Shown piece after piece: positions 20,349 to 38,668 of a stretch of 64,000 nucleotides of DNA. The notes under the pieces were generated by a model. That model was given only the letters and a program-made list of their open reading frames with translations, was not told the origin of the DNA and did no database searches. A program made the translations under genes and the position numbers. The stretch lies in contig NZ_JACIDS010000001.1 of NCBI RefSeq assembly GCF_014196455.1, positions 1,027,574 through 1,091,573 on the forward strand. Reading direction: 5' to 3'. Position 1 is the first letter of the stretch. Each line of letters starts with the position of its first letter. This DNA is from Kaistia hirudinis (GTDB lineage Bacteria; Pseudomonadota; Alphaproteobacteria; Rhizobiales; Kaistiaceae).

Positions 20349-20657
20349 TCAGAGCTTGATTTCGACGTCCACACCGGCAGCGAGGTCGAGCTTCATCAGC
20401 GCGTCCACGGTCTGCGGGGTGGGATCGACGATGTCGAGAAGGCGCTTATGAGTGCGCATCTCGAACTGCTCGCGGCTCTTCTTGTCGATATGCGGCGACC
20501 GGTTCACGGTGAACTTCTCGATCTGAGTCGGCAGCGGCACGGGGCCGACGACGCGGGCACCGGTACGCTTGGCCGTGTTCACGATCTCGCGCGTCGAGGC
20601 ATCGAGAATTCGATGATCGAACGCTTTGAGCCGGATCCGGATATTCTGACCGTTCAT
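20349..20657 (-). CDS. rpsJ: 30S ribosomal protein uS10 / NusE
   Basis: The 102-residue protein has [20 protein letters not shown] and [20 protein letters not shown], which identify uS10. Besides its ribosomal role it acts as NusE, pairing with NusB and bridging to NusG (also encoded here) in antitermination and coupling. It follows tuf1 by 62 bp with no visible terminator, so the str and S10 groups are probably joined. Confidence 0.99.
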   Translation of the reverse strand: MNGQNIRIRLKAFDHRILDASTREIVNTAKRTGARVVGPVPLPTQIEKFTVNRSPHIDKKSREQFEMRTHKRLLDIVDPTPQTVDALMKLDLAAGVDVEIKL

Positions 20658-20719
20658 CGATTTGTGTCCTCAAGAAACGTGGGCGCGCCGCAACAAGCGC
20701 GCCCCGTCCGGATCTAGCC

Positions 20720-21910
<1,191 letters not shown>

Positions 21911-21963
21911 CGGACTTCTCCGTCTCGTTCAGCTGGTTTCGTGTCGCGCTATCTAGAAAGGGC

Positions 21964-24039
21964 TCAGGCGTACTTCGCCTGAACTTCCTGAGCGACGGCC
22001 TGCGGAACCTGCTCATAGTGGTCAAACTGCATCGTGTAGCTCGCGCGCCCCTGGCTCATGGAGCGCAGGTTGTTCACGTAGGAGAACATGTTCGCGAGCG
22101 GCACGAAGGCGGTGATGACATTCGCGTTGCCGCGCATGTCCTGGCCCTGGATCTGGCCACGGCGGGAATTCAGATCGCCGATAACCGAGCCGACGAAATC
22201 TTCCGGCGAGACCACTTCGACCTTCATGATGGGCTCGAGAAGGGCCGGATTGGCCTTCAGGAGACCTTCGCGAAGAGCGGCACGCGAGGCGATTTCGAAC
22301 GCGATCGCCGAGGAGTCCACCTCGTGATAGGCGCCGTCGATCAGCGAGACCTTGACGTCCACGACCGGGAAGCCGGCGATCGGGCCGGAGGTCATGACCG
22401 AGTTCAGGCCCTTTTCGACGCCCGGGACGTATTCCTTCGGAACCACGCCGCCGACGATCTTGTTCTCGAACTGGTAGCCAGCGCCGATCTCGTTCGGCTC
22501 GATCATGAACTTGACGCGAGCGAACTGGCCGGTACCACCGGTCTGCTTCTTGTGCGTGTAGTCGATCTCGGTCGCCTTGCGGATCGTCTCGCGATACGCA
22601 ACCTGCGGAGCACCGACATTCACGTTGATGTTGTACGGCGCACGGCGAAGGATATCGATCTTGATGTCGAGGTGAAGCTCGCCCATGCCCTTGATGATGG
22701 TCTGGCCGGACTCGCTGTCGGTCGACACGCGGAAGGACGGATCCTCGGACGCGAGCTTCTGCAGGGCAAGCGACAGCTTCTCCTGATCGGCCTTCGTCGC
22801 CGCCTCGACCGACATCTCGATGACGGGGTCCGGGAACTCCATCTTCTCGAGGATGACGGGCGACGCCGGATCGCAGAGCGTGTCGCCGGTGCGGGCTTCC
22901 TTGAGGCCGACCAGAGCGACGATGTCGCCGGCATAGGCCTCTTCGATGTCCTCACGCGAATTGGCGTGCATCTGGACCATGCGGCCGATGCGCTCGCGCT
23001 TTTCCTTGGTCGAGTTGAGCAGCGTCGTACCCTTCTGCAGCACACCCGAATAGATGCGTGCGAAGGTCAGGATGCCGAACGGGTCCTCGATGATCTTGAA
23101 CGCGAGCATCGAGAGCGGCTCGGAGTCGGTCGAATGACGCTCGACTTCCTGCTCGGTCTTCGGGTCGATGCCCTTGGTCGGCGGAACGTCGACCGGCGAC
23201 GGCAGGTAGTCGACGACCGCGTCGAGCAGCGTCTGCACGCCCTTGTTCTTGAACGCCGAGCCCGTGAGGACCGGGAACCAGGTCGAATGCAGCACGGCCT
23301 TGCGGATGAGCGACTTCAGCGTCGCGACGTCGGGCTCGGTGCCCTCGAGATAGGCTTCCATCGCGGTGTCGTCGAGCTCGACGGCAGCCTCGATCAGTTC
23401 GGCGCGAGCCTCCTGAGCCCGCTCCAGCAGATCGGCCGGGATCTCGACGACGTCATACTTCGCGCCGAGGCTCTCGTCGTGCCAGACAACCGCACGCATC
23501 TCGACGAGGTCGATGATGCCCTTGAAGTCCTGCTCGGCGCCGATCGGCAGCTGGATCGGGACGGGACGCGCGCCGAGGCGGGTCTTGATGTCCGCGATGC
23601 ACATGTCGAAGTTCGCGCCGGTCTTGTCCATCTTGTTGCAGAAGACAATGCGCGGCACGTGGTACTTGTCGCCCTGGCGCCAGACGGTCTCGGTCTGGGG
23701 CTCGACACCCTGGTTGGAGTCGAGCACGCACACGGCACCGTCGAGAACGCGCAGCGAACGCTCGACTTCGATCGTGAAGTCGACGTGGCCGGGCGTGTCG
23801 ATGATGTTCAGGCGCTTGCCGTTCCAGAAGGTGGTCGTGGCCGCAGACGTGATCGTGATGCCACGCTCCTGCTCCTGCTCCATGTAGTCCATGGTGGCGG
23901 CGCCGTCATGGACTTCGCCGATCTTATGGCTCTTGCCGGAGTAGTAGAGGATGCGCTCGGTCGTCGTGGTCTTGCCGGCATCGATGTGGGCCATGATGCC
24001 GAAATTGCGGTAGTCTTCGATCTTGTGCGTGCGGGCCAT
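21964..24039 (-). CDS. fusA: Elongation factor G
   Basis: The 691-residue translocase has G1 AHIDAGKT at 17-24, DTPGHVDF (G3) and [10 protein letters not shown] (G4), then domains II-V with [16 protein letters not shown] and [20 protein letters not shown]. It drives tRNA-mRNA translocation and, with RRF, ribosome recycling. Its length is typical of the main EF-G. It lies between rpsG (23-bp gap) and tuf1. Confidence 0.99.
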   Translation of the reverse strand: MARTHKIEDYRNFGIMAHIDAGKTTTTERILYYSGKSHKIGEVHDGAATMDYMEQEQERGITITSAATTTFWNGKRLNIIDTPGHVDFTIEVERSLRVLDGAVCVLDSNQGVEPQTETVWRQGDKYHVPRIVFCNKMDKTGANFDMCIADIKTRLGARPVPIQLPIGAEQDFKGIIDLVEMRAVVWHDESLGAKYDVVEIPADLLERAQEARAELIEAAVELDDTAMEAYLEGTEPDVATLKSLIRKAVLHSTWFPVLTGSAFKNKGVQTLLDAVVDYLPSPVDVPPTKGIDPKTEQEVERHSTDSEPLSMLAFKIIEDPFGILTFARIYSGVLQKGTTLLNSTKEKRERIGRMVQMHANSREDIEEAYAGDIVALVGLKEARTGDTLCDPASPVILEKMEFPDPVIEMSVEAATKADQEKLSLALQKLASEDPSFRVSTDSESGQTIIKGMGELHLDIKIDILRRAPYNINVNVGAPQVAYRETIRKATEIDYTHKKQTGGTGQFARVKFMIEPNEIGAGYQFENKIVGGVVPKEYVPGVEKGLNSVMTSGPIAGFPVVDVKVSLIDGAYHEVDSSAIAFEIASRAALREGLLKANPALLEPIMKVEVVSPEDFVGSVIGDLNSRRGQIQGQDMRGNANVITAFVPLANMFSYVNNLRSMSQGRASYTMQFDHYEQVPQAVAQEVQAKYA

Positions 24040-24062
24040 GATGGTCTCACCTTGTCCGATCG

Positions 24063-24533
24063 TTACCAGCGATAATGCGAGAAGGCGCGGTTGGCCTCCG
24101 CCATGCGGTGCGTGTCTTCGCGCTTCTTGACCGCGTTGCCGCGATTGTTCGAAGCGTCGAGGAGCTCGCCCGAGAGGCGCTCGATCATCGTCTTCTCGTT
24201 GCGGGCACGGGCAGCCGTCAGCAGCCAGCGGATCGCGAGGGCCTGGCGGCGGTCCGTACGAACCTCGACCGGGACCTGATAGGTCGCACCACCGACGCGG
24301 CGCGAACGAACTTCGATATGCGGCGCGACATTGTCCAGCGCCTGGCGGAACACGGCAACCGGCTCCTGCTTGGTGCGGGCCTGGATGACGTCGAGGGCGC
24401 CGTAAACGATGCTCTCGGCAACCGACTTCTTGCCGTCATACATGACGGCATTCATGAACTTGGTGACGACGATATCGCCGAACTTCGGGTCCGGGATGAT
24501 CTCGCGCTTCTCGGCTTTATGGCGACGGGACAT
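24063..24533 (-). CDS. rpsG: 30S ribosomal protein uS7
   Basis: The 156-residue protein starts [20 protein letters not shown] and contains [20 protein letters not shown], the uS7 rRNA-binding segment, and ends with the NRAFSHYRW tail near the E site. It is the head-nucleating protein and in E. coli a repressor of the str operon. It follows rpsL by 12 bp. Confidence 0.99.
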   Translation of the reverse strand: MSRRHKAEKREIIPDPKFGDIVVTKFMNAVMYDGKKSVAESIVYGALDVIQARTKQEPVAVFRQALDNVAPHIEVRSRRVGGATYQVPVEVRTDRRQALAIRWLLTAARARNEKTMIERLSGELLDASNNRGNAVKKREDTHRMAEANRAFSHYRW

Positions 24534-24545
24534 AAACGAAACCCC

Positions 24546-24917
24546 TTACTTCGGACGCTTCGCGCCGTACTTCGAACGACGCTGCTTACGGTTCTTGACG
24601 CCCTGGGTGTCGAGCACGCCGCGCAGAATGTGGTAGCGCACGCCCGGCAAGTCCTTGACGCGACCGCCGCGGATCATGACGACCGAGTGTTCCTGCAGGT
24701 TATGGCCCTCACCAGGGATGTAGCCGATAACCTCGAACTGATTGGTCAAACGCACCTTGGCGACCTTACGAAGCGCCGAGTTCGGCTTCTTCGGGGTCGT
24801 CGTATAAACGCGCGTGCAGACGCCGCGCTTCTGCGGGTTCTGCTCGAGCGCGGGAACCTTGTTCCGCTTGGCCGGCGCCTGGCGAGGCTTCCGGATCAAC
24901 TGATTAATAGTCGGCAT
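24546..24917 (-). CDS. rpsL: 30S ribosomal protein uS12
   Basis: The start is ATG at 24917 ([20 protein letters not shown]), giving 123 residues. The frame continuing to 25046 is in the leader and has no family support. [18 protein letters not shown] and [13 protein letters not shown] are conserved. Lys43 and Lys88, the usual sites of streptomycin-resistance changes, are wild type, as is Asp89, the site of beta-methylthiolation. It is the first gene of the superoperon. Confidence 0.99.
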   Translation of the reverse strand: MPTINQLIRKPRQAPAKRNKVPALEQNPQKRGVCTRVYTTTPKKPNSALRKVAKVRLTNQFEVIGYIPGEGHNLQEHSVVMIRGGRVKDLPGVRYHILRGVLDTQGVKNRKQRRSKYGAKRPK

Positions 24918-25174
24918 GCGTCGCCTTTCAGCTAGCCTACGGTCCTGATCGCATCGCTTCCCAACCCTCGCCGGTGACCTTGCGGCCATAAACGAAGGGC
25001 GCCATTCCACCCGGAGGTGGAGGCGCCACGAGAAGCAGAGGATCACGGCTTACGCCGCGATCATGCGTGTCGCATTCTTAACGTCGTTGTCGATCCAGAC
25101 AGTGTTTAAGTCCGAACTCCGCGGCGCGGCGCCAGCGAACGCTTTAGACTTACCACCTGCCCGAAAGCTCGCGG
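24918..25174 (-). promoter_or_regulatory. rpsL leader RNA with stem-loop
   Basis: About 250 nt separate the predicted transcription start (around 25168) from rpsL. Within it, 24998-25027 can fold as GGCGCC plus TCCACC pairing with GGTGGA plus GGCGCC around a CGGA loop, with a 2-nt AT bulge. No U-tract follows, so it is not a plain terminator. It could serve attenuation, RNA stability or a ribosomal-protein binding site. No gene is seen here. Confidence 0.5.
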
Positions 25175-25203
25175 AACCTACTTATTCCCCCCCTCCGCGT
25201 CAA
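25175..25203 (-). promoter_or_regulatory. strong sigma70-type promoter of the str-S10-spc-alpha superoperon
   Basis: On the minus strand, TTGACG (25198-25203) and TAGGTT (25175-25180) are spaced by exactly 17 nt, which includes a G-rich then AATAAG spacer. The pattern matches strong rhizobial rRNA/ribosomal promoters. The remaining 155 bp up to the cupin gene hold no feature that I can name. Confidence 0.8.
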
Positions 25204-25358
25204 CCCCTGTTTACGGTTCTTTGGCAGAGCCGCTTTCCGGGAAGATTCCTGCGACGGCCAAGCTTTCGCGGTTCGATTGATGCGGAGATGAGGGGTTCTG
25301 CGCAATTATCGTTCGCCACGACCCCGGATACCCGGTCGCCGCAGCGAATCGTGCCGAA

Positions 25359-25796
25359 CTATTGCGGCGGGGGAACCTTCACGCTGAAGGGTTTCCCCTT
25401 CTCGCCGGTGACGATCATCAAGATTCGCACCGTCTCATCGCCCACGACTCGCCCGTCATGCGGGCGATTGACCATTTCCGCGAACGAATCGCCGGCCTTG
25501 AAGATTCGCTTCTCGCCGCCGGCCGTCTGCACCTCGATGGTGCCCTGGAGGATATAGGCATAGGCGGGATAGGGGTGCTCGTGCCAGCCGGTCTCGGCGC
25601 CAGGCGGAATCTCGACCATCAATGTGAGCACCTCGGGCGCGTCGACGTCGGGGTAGCGGATCGGTTCACCGCTCGACGTCGTCTGCGTATCGAGCAGGCG
25701 CTTCACCTTGACGCTCGGCTTGTAGCTCTCTTCCGCATGCGCTCCCGACACGCCGAGAACCAGCATCACCCCCAGGACTGTCTTCCAAGGCAGCAT
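25359..25796 (-). CDS. Exported cupin-domain protein
   Basis: The 145-residue protein has a signal peptide (MLPWKTVLGVMLVLGVSGAH, cleavage near AHA-E) followed by a single cupin barrel. Motif 1 is GWHEHPYPAYAYILQG, with the metal-ligand-type His pair, and motif 2 is FAEMVNRPHDGRVVG. Small periplasmic cupins may bind metal or a small ligand; substrate and reaction are unknown. It is the last minus-strand gene before the rpsL promoter and is preceded, across the terminator at 25871-25897, by a lipoprotein hydrolase gene. Confidence 0.85.
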   Translation of the reverse strand: MLPWKTVLGVMLVLGVSGAHAEESYKPSVKVKRLLDTQTTSSGEPIRYPDVDAPEVLTLMVEIPPGAETGWHEHPYPAYAYILQGTIEVQTAGGEKRIFKAGDSFAEMVNRPHDGRVVGDETVRILMIVTGEKGKPFSVKVPPPQ

Positions 25797-25870
25797 CCGA
25801 CTTCCCTCCCCTTTTGATTGCGTTGGCCGTTCCTCTGCAGCCGGTCTTGCCTACAGGAGCCTGACCCGAT

Positions 25871-25897
25871 GAGAAAGGGCCGCACTGGGCGGCCCTT
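25871..25897 (-). terminator. intrinsic terminator after the DUF900 lipoprotein gene
   Basis: AAGGGCCGC (25875-25883) pairs with GCGGCCCTT (25889-25897) around a 5-nt loop. The minus-strand continuation is TTTCTC, a short U-tract. It lies 60 bp after the stop of the gene at 25957. Confidence 0.75.
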
Positions 25898-25956
25898 GCA
25901 TGATCACAGCAGAGGGCGCCGCAGCGGGCGCCCGGGCGATCTATGCGGCCACGCTC

Positions 25957-27243
25957 CTATTGACCGACGTCGGTCGTCGATTTGATCGCATCGCCCGTGG
26001 CCGCCGCGCTGTCCGACACCTGATTGCCGAATGCCTCGACATTCTGGTCGAAGTTCTTGCGCGTGTTCGGATCGACGATCGCGACCGGTGCGGCGACGAC
26101 GAGGCCCGCGGCCGTGCCGACGGTCGCGGCGGCGCCGGCCGAGGCCGCGATGATCCTGTCACCAAGGCCGATGCGGGAATCGGTGATCGTCTGGCCCTGC
26201 GCGAGCCGGAGCCCGATCGCCTGCACCACTTGCGGGCTCTCGGCGAACTTGCCGTGGTTAAGCCTGTCGGCGGTCTTCAGGTCCGTCAGGTCGATGACCG
26301 TGACGTTCTCCGCCGCGAGCTGGCTCTTATAGGGCTCCAGCGTCGGGTTGATCTGGCCGAGCCGCTCGACATTGCCCCAGATCCGCCGCGACGCCGCCAG
26401 CGCGCGATCGTCCTGCGAGACGAACAGCGTGAAGTTCGGCCGCTTGGGTCCGATATCAGCCATCTGGCTGCGGAAGACATCGACGTCGACATCCGGCGAG
26501 GCCAGCATGACGTTCTTGATCTTCGGCGCGATGCGGCCGTTGCGGATCGCCATCTGCCGAAGCGCCTCGATGGTCACCCAATTGCCCATGGAATGCGCGA
26601 GGATCGAGATCTCGCCGACATTGGGGTCTGCCGCCAGCGAGGAGAGCAGCTTCTCGAGCGCGTCGCGCGAATAATTGGTGCTCTCGCGGTCATAGCCATA
26701 GGCGAGCAGGCTGCCACGCGAAGGCCAGGTGAAGAGCACCGGCACGACATCGGAATGGGAGTCGTGCACGATCTGGGCGAAGCGATAGACGGCGTCGTCG
26801 AACTGGTTGTTGAAGCCATGGATGAAGACGAGCGCCTGGCGCCCGGGCGTCTTGACGATGCGCTTGTTGAACCAGGTCTTCGCCTGGGCCAGCGTCATGT
26901 CTTCCGCCTTCACGGTCACGAAATCGGTCGCGGGATTGCCCGGCAGCTTCTTCGGCCACTGCACCTCGCCGACCTTACGAACCTGCTCGGGCGGGATCGA
27001 GACGACGATGTTCGCGAAGTCGAGCTGCGAGCCGCGCTCGCCGGAGAAGATGACGCCCGGCTTGTCCGAACGCAGGCGCGTCGTCGCGACCCCGATGTCG
27101 ACGAGGCTCGTTCCCTGGGCGGTCAGCGCGACCGGCGCCAGCACGCCTTCCGGACGGCCGCCGCATCCCGCAAGCACGAGAACCGCTACCACGCCGACGC
27201 AAACCGCCCGCAACTGCCGAACGCCAAAGGACAAGATCACCAT
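25957..27243 (-). CDS. Lipoprotein alpha/beta hydrolase, DUF900 family
   Basis: Read from ATG 27243, the 428-residue protein has a short signal peptide ending in the lipobox LAGC (Cys27). The hydrolase part contains ALVFIHGFNNQFDDAVYRFA (oxyanion side), VPVLFTWPSRGSLLAYGYDR and the nucleophile elbow ILAHSMGNWVTIEAL, then ASPDVDVDVF with a likely acid. DUF900 proteins are predicted esterases or lipases with few characterised members. A hydrophobic Gly/Ala-rich segment (about 365-390) near the C-terminus could insert in a membrane. The start is uncertain: GGAG lies only 1 nt before this ATG, so the following GTG or a TTG three codons in may be used. Confidence 0.82.
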   Translation of the reverse strand: MVILSFGVRQLRAVCVGVVAVLVLAGCGGRPEGVLAPVALTAQGTSLVDIGVATTRLRSDKPGVIFSGERGSQLDFANIVVSIPPEQVRKVGEVQWPKKLPGNPATDFVTVKAEDMTLAQAKTWFNKRIVKTPGRQALVFIHGFNNQFDDAVYRFAQIVHDSHSDVVPVLFTWPSRGSLLAYGYDRESTNYSRDALEKLLSSLAADPNVGEISILAHSMGNWVTIEALRQMAIRNGRIAPKIKNVMLASPDVDVDVFRSQMADIGPKRPNFTLFVSQDDRALAASRRIWGNVERLGQINPTLEPYKSQLAAENVTVIDLTDLKTADRLNHGKFAESPQVVQAIGLRLAQGQTITDSRIGLGDRIIAASAGAAATVGTAAGLVVAAPVAIVDPNTRKNFDQNVEAFGNQVSDSAAATGDAIKSTTDVGQ

Positions 27244-27317
27244 TCTCCAGAGAGAGACGCTCCCATACCACGCCAGCCCGACGCGGCCCATCCCCCGGCC
27301 TCGCCGCGAGACGACAA

Positions 27318-27342
27318 GAAAAAGGCCGCCCGGAGGCGGCCT
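27318..27342 (-). terminator. intrinsic terminator after the linear amide hydrolase gene
   Basis: AGGCCGCC (27323-27330), loop CGGA, GGCGGCCT (27335-27342). The minus-strand tail is TTTTTCTTG. Very similar to the rpoC terminator at 28765-28790. Confidence 0.85.
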
Positions 27343-27392
27343 CTTCATTCTTCGTGGCAGAACGCGCAGCCTGCTCGGGCTGCGCCCTTAGA

Positions 27393-28562
27393 TCACTTGC
27401 CCGCGGCGAGCGCCGCGGTGCCATCGCTGGCGAGGCCGTCGATCGTGGCGAGCGGAATCGAGACGACCTTGTCGAGCTTCGACAGGGCACCGAGATCGAA
27501 CTTCGTGTAGTTCATGCCCTTATAGGTGCGCAGGAACAGCGTATCCTGAGTGAGGTCCGTGAGCGCGGTCCAGGACGTGTATTCGCTGGTGAAGGCGGGG
27601 GCGTCCTTGGTCAACGCCGCGGCGATGCCCTCATTGCCGGCGCCGCCCGCGTCCTTGGTGATGTCCTTCGGGCGATCGAAATTGTTCATGACATGGGCGA
27701 CGGTGCGGATCGCGTCGTCCGGGTTGGACACCTTCTCCGCGAACTGGGCGTAATAGACCGCGCGCACGAACCGGCCGACGGACGTATTCGACGCCGGCAG
27801 GCCTTCGGTTGCGATGCCGGAATCCGGCTGGGCGACCGCGAGATTGCCGAACTTGTTGGTCGAACGGTCCAGATTGTTTAGGAAGGTGTAGTTGTTGAGA
27901 TTGGTCAGATGCCACGCCAGGCTCGGACCGTTCGTCATCACGCCAACCGGGTTGTCGTAGACGGTCTGCTTGCCATCGGCGAACTCGATGACGATCGAAG
28001 CGCCGGTCCGATCGTGCAAGACGTAGTGGAAAGGCGACTTGGCATTGCCTAGCAGAGCCAACGGCGCGAGCAGCACCGGCTGGCTGGCGAGCGCCGCCTT
28101 CACTTCAGCGACCGTCGCGAACTGGCCGAGGGTCCACGAGCCCAAATCGATCGCCGACAGCGCGGCTTTCGTCTTCTGGAAGGCCGCACCGGGACCATTG
28201 GCATCGGCGAAAGCGAGCAGGCTGAAGGTCAGCCCCTTCTCATTCAGTCCCTCGACGATCTTGAGATCGTCCATCGAACCATCGGGCACGGTCACGGCCA
28301 GCACGCGATAGGTGCTGGCGTAGTCCAGCGCCGCCGCATCGGCTGAGCCCTGCGACGTCGTGCGCTGACCCGCGGGGAAATAGGTCACGAAATAAGGCAG
28401 CTCGCCGGCGAGCTCGAGCGTGCGGCCGGCATAGGGCGCTCCGTTCGCGTCGAAATAGAGCAACGACGTGCACGCAGATGCCGGCGCGGCCGCTGCCATC
28501 GACAGCGCAAGGATGGTGGAGACCGCAGATCCGAACAGTCTGGCTCGACGCGAAAATTGCAT
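27393..28562 (-). CDS. Exported linear amide C-N hydrolase (choloylglycine hydrolase/penicillin V acylase family, Ntn)
   Basis: The 389-residue precursor starts at ATG 28562. A signal peptide ends ASA, directly followed by Cys31 (CTSLLYF), so signal cleavage would expose the N-terminal nucleophile expected for an Ntn hydrolase. Further family text includes GRTLELAGELPYF, NEKGLTFSLLAF, SPFHYVLHDRTGASIVIEF and DNPVGVMTNGPSLAWHLTNL. Members cleave amide bonds of conjugated bile salts, penicillin V or N-acyl-homoserine lactones. In a soil-type bacterium the last is the more likely use, but this is inference. The protein should be periplasmic or secreted. The gene is on its own, between the rpoC terminator and its own terminator. 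Confidence 0.88.
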   Translation of the reverse strand: MQFSRRARLFGSAVSTILALSMAAAAPASACTSLLYFDANGAPYAGRTLELAGELPYFVTYFPAGQRTTSQGSADAAALDYASTYRVLAVTVPDGSMDDLKIVEGLNEKGLTFSLLAFADANGPGAAFQKTKAALSAIDLGSWTLGQFATVAEVKAALASQPVLLAPLALLGNAKSPFHYVLHDRTGASIVIEFADGKQTVYDNPVGVMTNGPSLAWHLTNLNNYTFLNNLDRSTNKFGNLAVAQPDSGIATEGLPASNTSVGRFVRAVYYAQFAEKVSNPDDAIRTVAHVMNNFDRPKDITKDAGGAGNEGIAAALTKDAPAFTSEYTSWTALTDLTQDTLFLRTYKGMNYTKFDLGALSKLDKVVSIPLATIDGLASDGTAALAAGK

Positions 28563-28764
28563 GATCAACTCTGTGTGGGAGGGTACGCCGCACTGTGGGT
28601 CACGACCCGTGACAGGGCAATGGCACAAAGGGACCCCAGCCCGCGAAATCGTCCGAGGCACACCGAAATCCGCGGTCTTCGGGTAGCAAGCCAGGCGCGT
28701 GCGCTGCTTCAGCGCTGCGCTGACTGATGGGAAGGGTGCGCCCCTCCCCCTGACGAAGAAACGA

Positions 28765-28790
28765 AAAAGGCCGCCCGAAGGCGGCCTTTT
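28765..28790 (-). terminator. intrinsic terminator of the rpoBC operon
   Basis: AAGGCCGCC (28767-28775), loop CGAA, GGCGGCCTT (28780-28788), with A- and T-tracts on both sides. On the minus strand the loop is TTCG and the tail TTTTTCGTTTC. It is 26 bp after the rpoC stop. Confidence 0.92.
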
Positions 28791-28816
28791 CCATTTTCCG
28801 TCGCTGACCGACCGAC

Positions 28817-33052
<4,236 letters not shown>

Positions 33053-33145
33053 CGCCGATCTCCTGTTGCACCGATCGGGCAGGGCCGACGCCCTGCCCCG
33101 ATCGCCGCGTATGAGTGAATTCGCTTCATTCGGGTGGGCAGCGGA

Positions 33146-37279
<4,134 letters not shown>

Positions 37280-37328
37280 GTTCGCTCCTTTTCGTGTTTC
37301 AAAAGAACGGCTGTCCGGAAAGCCGTAT

Positions 37329-37409
37329 AGCCGCGTTTTGGCGCGGCTCTCAGGACAGCGGTCCCCGGGGACCGTTAGACCGGCCGGCCCCGCGAGGCGG
37401 GGCCGGCCG
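37329..37409 (-). promoter_or_regulatory. three tandem hairpins in the rplL-rpoB gap
   Basis: 37381-37393 pairs perfectly with 37397-37409 (13 bp, 3-nt loop), 8 nt after the rplL stop. 37359-37374 is a 16-bp palindrome (CGGTCCCC-GGGGACCG). AGCCGCG (37329-37335) pairs with CGCGGCT (37342-37348). None is followed by a proper U-tract. In E. coli the same gap holds an attenuator and an RNase III site, so a role in adjusting rpoBC relative to rplJL is inferred. Confidence 0.6.
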
Positions 37410-37417
37410 TATGCAAC

Positions 37418-37795
37418 TTACTTGACGTCGACCTTGGCGCCGGCGCCTTCGAGCTGGGCCTTGAGCTTGGCAGCCTCGTCCTTCGACACGGCTTCCTTGA
37501 CGGCCTTCGGCGCGCCCTCGACCAGGTCCTTGGCTTCCTTGAGGCCAAGAGCCGTGATCGCGCGGACTTCCTTGATCACGTTGATCTTGTTCGCGCCGGC
37601 CTCGACGAGGATCACGTCGAACTCGGTCTTCTCCTCGACGGCAGCGGCCGGAGCAGCAGCGCCACCAGCGGCGGCGACGGCGACCGGAGCGGCAGCCGAG
37701 ACGCCCCACTTCTCTTCGAGGAGCTTCGACAGCTCGGCGGCCTCGAGAACCGTCAGGCTCGAGAGTTCTTCAACAATCTTCGAAAGATCAGCCAT
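37418..37795 (-). CDS. rplL: 50S ribosomal protein bL12 (L7/L12 stalk)
   Basis: The 125-residue protein has the N-terminal dimerisation helices ([20 protein letters not shown]), an Ala/Pro-rich hinge (about 35-50) and the C-terminal factor-binding domain [20 protein letters not shown] with [20 protein letters not shown]. It is present in several copies on the stalk, recruiting EF-Tu and EF-G. It is 44 bp after rplJ. Confidence 0.99.
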   Translation of the reverse strand: MADLSKIVEELSSLTVLEAAELSKLLEEKWGVSAAAPVAVAAAGGAAAPAAAVEEKTEFDVILVEAGANKINVIKEVRAITALGLKEAKDLVEGAPKAVKEAVSKDEAAKLKAQLEGAGAKVDVK

Positions 37796-37839
37796 TTCTT
37801 CTTCCTATCAGTTCGAATTCGGATGTCGGGATAACGGCC

Positions 37840-38358
37840 TTACGCCGCTTCATCCTTCTTGGCATAGGCGCCGAACACGCGGGCCAGCTGGCCTGCAGGT
37901 GCCTGGACGACCGCCGCGATCTTGCTCGCCGGGGCCTGGATAAGGCCGATGAGCTTGCCGCGAAGTTCGTCGAGCGACGGCAGCGAGGCGAGAGCCTTGA
38001 CGCCGTTCGGATCCAGATTGGTCTTCCCCATCGCGCCGCCGAGAATGACGAGCTTGTCATTCGTCTTGGCGAAATCGGTAGCGACCTTGGGCGCTGCCAC
38101 CGGATCGTCGGAATAGGCGACGATCGTCGGACCCGTGAACAGGTCCGCGATGTGGGCAGAGTCCGTGCCTTGAAGGGCGAGCTTGACAAGGCGGTTCTTT
38201 GCGACCTTGACGCTGACTCCCGCCTGACGAGCCTTGCCACGAAGGGCAGTCAGCTCAGCGACGGTGAGGCCGGCGTAGTGTGCCACGACGACGACGTTGG
38301 TCTGCTTGAAGACCTCGTTCATCGTCGAGACAAGTTCGCGCTTTTCCGCTTTCTCCAC
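37840..38358 (-). CDS. rplJ: 50S ribosomal protein uL10, GTG start
   Basis: uL10 proteins of this group begin [20 protein letters not shown]. Here this follows a GTG at 38358 with GGAGAGAGG just upstream, giving 172 residues. The longer frame upstream covers the L10 leader and is not coding. [20 protein letters not shown] is the rRNA-binding part, and the C-terminal helix carries bL12 dimers. The L10-L12 complex is expected to repress its own mRNA through the leader. Confidence 0.98.
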   Translation of the reverse strand: MEKAEKRELVSTMNEVFKQTNVVVVAHYAGLTVAELTALRGKARQAGVSVKVAKNRLVKLALQGTDSAHIADLFTGPTIVAYSDDPVAAPKVATDFAKTNDKLVILGGAMGKTNLDPNGVKALASLPSLDELRGKLIGLIQAPASKIAAVVQAPAGQLARVFGAYAKKDEAA

Positions 38359-38668
38359 TTGCCTCTCTCCAATTGGCGGCCGACTATCACGGTCGGGACC
38401 GCCGGTTGCGTCTGTCGTGGCCGAAAGATCCGGCCACAACGCTTCCTGGCCTGTCCCCCCGCGCTCCCTTTCGGGCCGCCGGGCATAAGAGGATCGAACT
38501 GATCTTCCGGCCGAAGCCGTAAATCCGTTTCTCACCCCGTCTATGCAGGCAATTAAGCCGGCTAGGCCGGCACCTGCAGTCTCGGACAGGTATCAGACCG
38601 GCCGGGGCGAGCCCCGGACGGCCTCTTCAACGCCCGGTCGCCCGGGCGCATTCGCAGATGATCGGCGC
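38359..38668 (-). promoter_or_regulatory. ribosomal L10 leader (rplA-rplJ intergenic)
   Basis: This 310-bp gap contains a nested hairpin: CCTGC (38573-38577) pairs with GCAGG (38545-38549) around GCCGGC/GCCGGC (38566-38571 with 38557-38562). It is followed on the minus strand by ATAGACGGGGTGAG, resembling the conserved L10-leader core bound by L10-(L12)n for autoregulation. Two further GC-rich hairpins lie nearer rplA (about 38600-38650). No open frame here looks real. Confidence 0.65.

Noticed and set aside
38359..38535. N-terminal extension of rplJ to an upstream start
   Set aside because: It translates the structured L10 leader; the GTG at 38358 with a good ribosome binding site gives the standard protein.
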